Positions 58,386 to 64,000 of a DNA stretch of 64,000 nucleotides are shown here, in pieces. Positions within the stretch are counted from its first letter, which is position 1. The number at the start of each line of letters is the position of its first letter. Position numbers and translations under genes: made by a program. The notes below the pieces were generated by a model. It was not told where the DNA came from, did not search any database, and saw only the letters and a program-made list of their open reading frames with translations. The stretch is from Streptococcus shenyangsis (GTDB lineage Bacteria; Bacillota; Bacilli; Lactobacillales; Streptococcaceae), in the NCBI RefSeq assembly GCF_006385785.1, contig NZ_VFSH01000005.1:61742-125741 (forward strand), given 5' to 3'.

Positions 58386-60471
58386 GTTTTTCTTCCACTT
58401 CTCTTAATTTCTCAATCATTTCTTTAACTTGTTCTACTTTGTAGGTTATCTGTCCCATTTCACGATATTTTGTATTTTCAAAAGCTAAAATTAACTTTCC
58501 TCTTTTTGAAAATTGATCTAACATTTCCTCTGTTTTTTCACCATGATTAATGTCTAAAAGCACCTGACTAGTCTCAATTAATTCTTGATCCAGTTCTACT
58601 AAATAATTGATCCCAGCATAAACAGTTACATTTGGATAGACCAACAATTGTTTCAAACGATCACTGACCATCACTCTAGCTGCAATCTTAAATTGAATAT
58701 TAGGCAAGGATTGAATCAATGTATCAATTTGTTCAATCTGATCTGAAGACGTATAAATTAAACAAGTAAACGGTTCTCTGATAGGATAGATATGTGATTT
58801 TTGTAGTGGATGTAAATGATGATTTTGGCCCAACTCTGTCCATTCCAGACTATGATAATACCACCAAACATCACGATAGCTCTGCGCAGCTAAATCAAAC
58901 CACGGCTTTCTATGTGAGAGATAGTGGATAATACCAGGATAATCTTGACCTGCTGGTAACTCATAATCTGTGAATTGCTTATGAATCACAACATGGTTAT
59001 TGTCAAATTCCATCTCTATCCATCTATTTTCAAAGAGCATATTTAAAATACTCTGATCCGCTTGATCTACCTTATCATGCCACTCATTTGTCAAATCTAT
59101 CAAACGTTGGGACATGTTTTCTTGTTTCCACAAACGATTGTTGATTAGTAAAACACCCGCATTGAACATTTCCCTGCCATAGTATACTCTTCCTCCATAA
59201 TCTCGAACAGCTGCTAATGGATAGTCTTGCAAATCTGTTTCAAACAAGTTATCCAAATTTTTAGTTACTACCAAGTCACAGTCTAAATAGAGAGCCTTAT
59301 CTTCTTGCACAAAGTCAGATACAAAATAACGCAAAAATACTGTGTAACTAATATCTGTTTTATAACGCGAAATTTGCTCATAAGTAACCCGACAATTGAT
59401 AATCTCTGAGTCATATCTTTCCAATCGCTTGTTTAATTGTTTAAACCATTCATTAGGAAAATCACTATTAATCAGATAAAACCGAATCGAGCGATTATGA
59501 TAGCAAATGGACTTAATAGTCGTCATGACCTGCTCGACATAGGCATAATTTGCTGCAAGGACAACAGCTTTTTTATCTATTGTCTTTTCAGTAGTTAATT
59601 GACTTAAAACCACTTTTTTAGCAGCAAGTTCCTTGTATGTATTAGTATCCGATAAGGTACTAGCTTGACCATTAGATAGTACGCTATCTAACATCTTACT
59701 ATAAACTGCCAAGTGCTTTTCTAAAGGATAGCCTAAACTAGCTAGTAAAGTAATACGTTCCGACATCGCATCTACTAAAGCATGCATCCACTTTTCAGTC
59801 CACGACCTAGAACTACTTCCTTCTCTCTGGCGGTAAGCATATAAACCTGCATTCAAATAGATTGTCTTTTCAGCAAGTAAATAAATCTTTTGATTGAGAT
59901 ATCCATCTTCACCTAATTTACCTACTTCAAAACGTAGCTCCCTAAATAAATCTGCTTTATAAAGCTTTCCACCAACACAAAGCAAAGCAAAATTCTTCAT
60001 ATGTTCTGATTCATAAAAATTTTCAAAAATAGAGACATTATCATACACTTTCTCATAATAGGAACTTCCAAATATATGGAAGTAGAATATCCCTTCCTGT
60101 TCATTATATGAGTAATAATTCCCAACTGCAATATCTGCCTGATACTCAATTAATTTATTATATAGAACTTCTACATAATCCGGCTCAACCCAATCATCTG
60201 AATCAACAAAGGTAACATAAGATCCTGTCATTCGATCCAAGCCCATATTTCGTGCTTCAGATTGACCACCATTTTCTTTTTCAATATAAATAATTCGATT
60301 ATCTTTTTGTGCATACTCTTGACAAATTTTACCCGAATTATCTGTAGAGCCATCATTGATAACGATAATTTCAAGATTTTTATAAGTTTGGTTAATTAAA
60401 CTATCCAAACATTTATTTAGGTAATTTTCAACATTGTAAACTGGTACAATTACCGTAATTTTTTCAGTCAT
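58375..60471 (-). CDS. Bifunctional GT2-GT8 glycosyltransferase with C-terminal module
   Basis: The 698-residue protein joins two catalytic domains. Residues 1-240 are a GT2 domain (TVIVPVYNVENYLNKCLDSL, INDGSTDNSG, SDDWVEPDY). A helical linker runs to about 300. Residues 303-560 are a GT8 domain (AVVLAANYAYVEQVMTTIKS, DxD in YLDCDLVVTKNL, FNAGVLLIN, DQSILN). Residues 575-695 are the module (LIYTSSDQIEQIDTLIQSL, LLDINHGEK). AAAGGAG precedes the ATG, and an extended -10 promoter is close by. It could add two different sugars in sequence; the specificities are unknown. Confidence 0.88.
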   Translation of the reverse strand: MTEKITVIVPVYNVENYLNKCLDSLINQTYKNLEIIVINDGSTDNSGKICQEYAQKDNRIIYIEKENGGQSEARNMGLDRMTGSYVTFVDSDDWVEPDYVEVLYNKLIEYQADIAVGNYYSYNEQEGIFYFHIFGSSYYEKVYDNVSIFENFYESEHMKNFALLCVGGKLYKADLFRELRFEVGKLGEDGYLNQKIYLLAEKTIYLNAGLYAYRQREGSSSRSWTEKWMHALVDAMSERITLLASLGYPLEKHLAVYSKMLDSVLSNGQASTLSDTNTYKELAAKKVVLSQLTTEKTIDKKAVVLAANYAYVEQVMTTIKSICYHNRSIRFYLINSDFPNEWFKQLNKRLERYDSEIINCRVTYEQISRYKTDISYTVFLRYFVSDFVQEDKALYLDCDLVVTKNLDNLFETDLQDYPLAAVRDYGGRVYYGREMFNAGVLLINNRLWKQENMSQRLIDLTNEWHDKVDQADQSILNMLFENRWIEMEFDNNHVVIHKQFTDYELPAGQDYPGIIHYLSHRKPWFDLAAQSYRDVWWYYHSLEWTELGQNHHLHPLQKSHIYPIREPFTCLIYTSSDQIEQIDTLIQSLPNIQFKIAARVMVSDRLKQLLVYPNVTVYAGINYLVELDQELIETSQVLLDINHGEKTEEMLDQFSKRGKLILAFENTKYREMGQITYKVEQVKEMIEKLREVEEKHGF

Positions 60472-60493
60472 GAAGCTATTCTCCTTTCCTAAT

Positions 60494-60505
60494 ATTATAA
60501 CATTT
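60494..60505 (-). promoter_or_regulatory. Putative internal promoter upstream of the GT2-GT8 gene
   Basis: The minus strand reads ATGTTATAAT: a perfect TATAAT with a TG extension, 22 bases before the start at 60471. This would give glycosyltransferase and export genes expression independent of the adhesin. Confidence 0.5.
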
Positions 60506-60833
60506 TTTTGCTATTTTTTAAGCTATTAAGGAATTTCCAAGTTAAAAAAATATATTTATTTCATTGATAGAATCGTTCATACAGTATCAAATTATAATTA
60601 AACTAAAAATTGTATAATAGTGCAAAAATATAAGTTGAATAATTTAAAATATTTAGCGTTATAATCTTACTGCAGTTACACAATAACATTTTCGAATGAT
60701 CAATCCTAAAGATAAATTTTTAATTCATCTCAGACATCTAAAAAATGACTCGTCTATATGCATATCAAGTATCTTTTAGGAATTTATTGATATAACTAGC
60801 CTTATTATTTTAGAATAGCTATCTAATAAACGT
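60506..60833. other. AT-rich intergenic stretch without a recognisable gene
   Basis: About 330 bases between the GT2-GT8 promoter and the hairpin after the next gene hold no reading frame with a plausible product on either strand. Composition is very AT-rich, like the rest of the island. I could not recognise an insertion-sequence end or a gene remnant here. Confidence 0.5.
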
Positions 60834-60896
60834 AAAAAAGCGACCCACATCAAAAATTAGATAACATTCTAATTTTTGAGTATAAGCCACTTTTTC
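60834..60896 (-). terminator. Long two-part hairpin, probable terminator after the GT2 gene
   Basis: On the minus-strand RNA, GAAAAAGUGGC (60896-60886) pairs with GUCGCUUUUUU (60844-60834) using G-U pairs. Inside, CAAAAAUUAGA pairs with UCUAAUUUUUG. The two G-U pairs would be mismatches on the other strand, so the structure favours minus-strand RNA. It lies 43 bases past the GT2 stop and ends in a U run. Confidence 0.6.
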
Positions 60897-60938
60897 TATC
60901 TAAAAATAAAGAAAAACAAATTTGTAAAATGTGTTTTA

Positions 60939-61835
60939 CTAACCTTTAAAATATTTAGCTGCAATTGCTTTTTTGACCAAAATTTGTTGATAAGATTCCA
61001 CATCTCCATGTTTAAGAGTTTCTTCTTCATGAATAGATAATCGCCATTTATAAGCTTGAATTTCTCTATCCAATAACTCCTGAGGAGCTCCAATCAATTG
61101 GAGAATAGTCATACGTTCTTCAATACTCTTTAAGGGATATACATCTGCAAGATTGACTGTCCTTGTAACACTTGTAGAACGTTTTCTATGGATATAAATA
61201 GCCTTATTCATAAAAGCAATTTTATCTGTCTGAAGATAAACTTTATAAGTTGTGTAATCATCCTCTACACTTTTATCTGTTGGATATACAATATCTTTAA
61301 ACAACTCCGTCTTGTATAACTTCGCCCACGGAACTGTGAAGCATTGACTGAAATTATACTTACTGTCATATTGATGGCAAAACCATTCAAATGGCGTATA
61401 AGTCTTCTCAAAATAATCATCTGTTCCTACATGAATCAAAAAACTAGCTTGATCATCTAAAAATTGAGTAAAGTTTCCGATTGCAATATCTGCATCTGTT
61501 TTTTTCAATAAATCATAAAGATTTTGGATATGATCCAACTCCAACCAGTCATCATTATCTACAAAAACGATATAATCCCCAGTTACAACTTCCAAGGCAC
61601 GATTGCGGCTAGAAGAAACCCCACCGTTTCTTTTATGATAGACTTTAACACGTTCATCTTGATTTTGATAACGTTGACAGATTGCTGCTGAACCATCTGT
61701 TGAGCCATCATTAATCAAAATAATTTCAAGATTTTGATAGGTTTGTTGAACGATACTATCCAAGCATTTTTCAAGATATAGTTCTGACATATAAACAGGA
61801 ATGATAACACTAATTTTTTCCATCATTTTAATCAT
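60939..61835 (-). CDS. GT2-family glycosyltransferase
   Basis: The 298-residue protein is a single GT2 domain plus a helical tail: ISVIIPVYMSELYLEKCLDS, INDGSTDGSAAIC near residue 41, GGVSSSRNRALE near residue 72, and the DxD region FVDNDDWLELD near residue 94. The conserved VEDDYTTYKVYLQ lies near residue 192. The catalytic set looks complete, unlike the decayed GT2 genes at 54013 and 56670. Possible starts are the ATG at 61835 or in-frame ATG codons 9 and 12 bases downstream; AGGAG lies close to the first. Its target is probably the adhesin glycan. Confidence 0.88.
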   Translation of the reverse strand: MIKMMEKISVIIPVYMSELYLEKCLDSIVQQTYQNLEIILINDGSTDGSAAICQRYQNQDERVKVYHKRNGGVSSSRNRALEVVTGDYIVFVDNDDWLELDHIQNLYDLLKKTDADIAIGNFTQFLDDQASFLIHVGTDDYFEKTYTPFEWFCHQYDSKYNFSQCFTVPWAKLYKTELFKDIVYPTDKSVEDDYTTYKVYLQTDKIAFMNKAIYIHRKRSTSVTRTVNLADVYPLKSIEERMTILQLIGAPQELLDREIQAYKWRLSIHEEETLKHGDVESYQQILVKKAIAAKYFKG

Positions 61836-61939
61836 ATACTCCTTTTCTAATGCAATATATAAAAAACAAAGTCGATTTCAGTATAGTAGGCATTTTTTAA
61901 GATATGCTCTAAATTAATTCTAATATTTCTAATAACAGA

Positions 61940-62818
61940 TTAATCACATTTAACTTTCCCTGCATTTGGTAAGTATTCTCTTATAAATTCTGATATATCC
62001 TTACTCATGATTTTATCCAATCGTTCAGAAATAATGTCTTCTGGCCAATTCCACCACGCAATTTCTAACATCTGTTCACGGAAAATAGGCTCTGCGATTC
62101 GATAACGAATCACTTTGGCTGGATTGCCTCCTACAACAGCATATGGTTCTACATCCTTGGTCACTAGAGCCCCTGCTGCTATGACTGCACCATCTCCAAT
62201 AGTTACCCCAGCCATGATTTGAGCATTGTTACCAATCCAAACATCATTACCAACTCGAGTTGGACTTTTCAAAATATGGTCATCAGTCATCTGCAATGAC
62301 TCATCCGTGTAAAACACCTCTAAACTCTTGAATGGATAAGTTGTAATCAACTCTAAATCATGATTTGCAGTGATAAATTGAACATTATGCCCAATAGAAC
62401 AATAATCACCAATTATAACTTGACCTCCGTGGTCATAGTCAATTAATTGTGGAATGCCATACGTATGTTTCCCTACTATTAAGGCTCCGTAATCAATCAA
62501 ATAGCGACAAGTATATTTTGTCAGGTAATCAAATAAATCTGGACGCGAATCATATATTCGTATTTCCAAGGGAATCGTTTCCTGATGTAAACCTTCCCAG
62601 TAGGAATAACCTACTTCTTCATAGCAACACTCAAAAACTGCTGTTAGTTGCTCTGACTTAGAATATAATTTAAGTTTGTAATCTTCTAATTTCCAAAACC
62701 GCTCATTATCATGACCTGCTCCACCAATATCTCTAATCTTACCATCAGATAAGAATTGAAAATAACGTTGGTGTTGCTTATTTTTATGTGAAAATAGACA
62801 GAATTTTCCAGATAGCAA
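61940..62818 (-). CDS. XAT/CatB-type hexapeptide acetyltransferase
   Basis: After an N-terminal beta-rich extension of about 110 residues, the protein has a hexapeptide-repeat acyltransferase domain of the xenobiotic (CatB/Vat) type. Visible elements are [17 protein letters not shown], the catalytic histidine in TANHDLE near residue 150, [37 protein letters not shown] and the closing [13 protein letters not shown]. The start is a TTG preceded by AAGGGAGAG. It is the first gene after the adhesin, so it probably acetylates the glycan or a precursor. Confidence 0.85.
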   Translation of the reverse strand: MLSGKFCLFSHKNKQHQRYFQFLSDGKIRDIGGAGHDNERFWKLEDYKLKLYSKSEQLTAVFECCYEEVGYSYWEGLHQETIPLEIRIYDSRPDLFDYLTKYTCRYLIDYGALIVGKHTYGIPQLIDYDHGGQVIIGDYCSIGHNVQFITANHDLELITTYPFKSLEVFYTDESLQMTDDHILKSPTRVGNDVWIGNNAQIMAGVTIGDGAVIAAGALVTKDVEPYAVVGGNPAKVIRYRIAEPIFREQMLEIAWWNWPEDIISERLDKIMSKDISEFIREYLPNAGKVKCD

Positions 62819-63195
62819 TTAAAACTCTCTCCCTTCAACTAAATTGACTATATCTATCAGTGTGTCTACAATATGAATAACTTGTCATCCAACTAAAACT
62901 TTTATACAAATTTAATGTTACTAACCATTAATATAGAGGTACTATATAGCGTTCTGTTATTATATACATCTTACCACAAATAGCCTTATAATAAAAGCAA
63001 CTTACATACAATTAACAACTCGGAAATATAATCATACACAATTCAAGGTCATGCCGATGAAGTTTTATTTCTTCAAGGATATTAATCAACAAGTAAAGTG
63101 AGGTCTTAAAGTCTTGTTTACCATAGGCTACAATCGTACAGGAAAAATGCGAATACAACTATCGATCATTAGTGGACATTTACGACGAAATAATG
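62819..63195. other. Intergenic region with possible promoter for the glycosylation/export genes
   Basis: About 380 bases separate the adhesin terminator from the acetyltransferase. The minus strand carries TATAAT at 62959-62964, but no good -35 at normal spacing. No reading frame here looks like a real product. A promoter is expected because the adhesin transcript ends at 63196-63236, but I cannot place it firmly. Confidence 0.35.
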
Positions 63196-63236
63196 CAAAA
63201 AATCCCCTGGATGAGTTTTCATCCAAGGGATTTTTC
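63196..63236 (-). terminator. Terminator after the serine-rich-repeat adhesin gene
   Basis: The minus strand has AAAATCCCTTGGATG, a four-base loop and CATCCAGGGGATTTTTT. The 14-base stem has one G-U pair and lies 43 bases past the adhesin stop. Confidence 0.85.
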
Positions 63237-63278
63237 ATAAATCGAAATAACAATACTTTCTATGTATTTTTAATCCGA

Positions 63279-64000
63279 TTATTCTTCATCATCACGTTTA
63301 CGGCGTTTCGCAAACAGACCTAGACCAGTCACAGCTGCCAAAGCTCCAAGGAGTGCAGATGACTTAGAAGCTTCTGTACCTGTATTTGGCAATTGCTGTC
63401 TTGACTTACCTGCTGATTCTGATGGTGTTTCAGAAGATAATGTGTCTGTTGACGCTGATTCTGAAGCACTTGTTGATGCTGATTCTGACGCACTTGTTGA
63501 TGCCGATTCTGAAGCTGATGTGCTTGCTGATTCTGACGCACTTGTTGATGCTGACTCAGATGCACTTGTTGATGCTGATTCAGATGCTGATGTGCTTGCT
63601 GATTCTGAAGCACTTGTTGATGCTGATTCAGAAGCGCTTGTGCTTGCTGATTCTGACGCACTTGTTGATGCCGATTCTGAAGCTGATGTACTTGCTGACT
63701 CAGAAGCTGATGTGCTTGCTGATTCAGATGCACTTGTTGACGCTGACTCAGATGCCGATGTGCTTGCTGATTCTGAAGCACTTGTTGATGCTGACTCAGA
63801 TGCTGATGTACTTGCTGATTCTGACGCACTTGTTGATGCTGACTCAGATGCACTTGTTGACGCTGATTCTGACGCACTTGTTGATGCTGATTCAGAAGCT
63901 GATGTGCTTGCTGACTCAGATGCACTTGTTGATGCTGACTCAGATGCACTTGTTGACGCTGATTCTGACGCACTTGTTGATGCTGATTCAGAAGCTGATG
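63279..64000 (-). CDS. Serine-rich-repeat LPXTG adhesin, C-terminal part (PsrP-like; runs off right edge)
   Basis: Read on the minus strand with the stop TAA at 63279-63281, the frame is open to the window edge (240 codons). It encodes tandem octapeptides of the type SASTSASE, then [18 protein letters not shown], the sortase motif LPNTG, a hydrophobic segment [15 protein letters not shown] and the charged tail KRRKRDDEE. This is the wall-anchored end of a serine-rich-repeat glycoprotein of the PsrP/GspB/Fap1 type, the substrate of the SecA2/SecY2 and GtfA/GtfB genes downstream. The signal peptide and binding region lie outside the window. Confidence 0.93.
   Translation of the reverse strand, partial: SASESASTSASESASTSASESASTSASESASTSASESASTSASESASTSASESASTSASESASTSASESASTSASESASTSASESASTSASESASTSASESASTSASESASTSASESASTSASESASTSASESASTSASESASTSASESASTSASESASTSASESASTSASESASTSASESASTDTLSSETPSESAGKSRQQLPNTGTEASKSSALLGALAAVTGLGLFAKRRKRDDEE

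Noticed and set aside
62930..63190. Possible insertion-sequence remnant between the acetyltransferase and the adhesin
   Set aside because: No transposase motif, terminal inverted repeat or target duplication could be seen; only AT-rich sequence and a terminator.
63114..63323. Plus-strand 69-codon frame antisense to the adhesin 3' end
   Set aside because: It runs through the adhesin terminator stem and the antisense of the cell-wall sorting tail, has no ribosome-binding site and shows no recognisable motif.
63329..63973. A 214-codon minus-strand frame rich in His, Gln and Val
   Set aside because: It is an out-of-frame reading of the serine-rich repeat of the adhesin. The frame with SASTSASE and LPNTG is clearly the coding one.

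Overview
The window reads as chromosome from a mitis-group streptococcus (Streptococcus pneumoniae, S. mitis or a close relative). The signs are low G+C, streptococcal housekeeping gene order, a scr sucrose locus, a PhpP/StkP signalling pair, a BOX repeat and a pneumococcal PsrP-type accessory Sec (SecA2/SecY2) glycosylation island. A species call is not possible from sequence reading alone; StkP with three rather than four PASTA repeats argues against a typical pneumococcal allele. Region 1 (1-6640) is a defence block on the minus strand: a type I restriction-modification operon hsdM-rhuM-hsdS-half hsdS-hsdR (hsdR runs off the left edge) with a six-copy pentanucleotide repeat at the hsdS/half-hsdS junction, preceded by an AbiH-family abortive-infection gene. 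Region 2 (6820-13613) holds a small unidentified ORF, a TVP38/DedA-like membrane protein and the sucrose locus: scrK and scrA on the minus strand, scrB-scrR on the plus strand, with LacI-type operators in the divergent scrA/scrB gap. Region 3 (13649-34424) is core genome, nearly all on the minus strand: mvaS-mvaA (mevalonate), a two-gene ThrE-type exporter, the gmk-rpoZ-priA-fmt-rsmB-phpP-stkP operon, rny, tmcAL with a methyltransferase, and yqeG-yqeH-yhbY-nadD-yqeK-rsfS. The 212-base gap between yqeH and yhbY holds a strikingly regular three-armed inverted-repeat structure that no gene explains. corA, a short MscS-like gene, sstT and a FUSC-family gene follow. Region 4 (37420-64000) is the accessory Sec island, all on the minus strand and transcribed from right to left: the 3' end of a serine-rich-repeat LPNTG adhesin at the right edge, then an acetyltransferase, a set of GT2 and GT8 glycosyltransferases, Gtf3, secY2, asp1, asp2, asp3, secA2, gtfA, gtfB, asp4 and asp5, closed by a terminator and a BOX element. 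GtfA/GtfB start O-GlcNAc on the adhesin, Gtf3 extends it, the GT8/GT2/DUF1792 enzymes elaborate the glycan, acetyltransferases and Asp2 may decorate it, and SecA2/SecY2/Asp1-5 export it. Two features of the island stand out. A C-terminal module recognisable by a YLDINH-type signature occurs nine times in eight genes, fused to GT8 domains, a DUF1792 domain, a hexapeptide acetyltransferase and GtfB itself. In addition, three glycosyltransferase genes are decayed, so the glycan made here probably differs from that of relatives.
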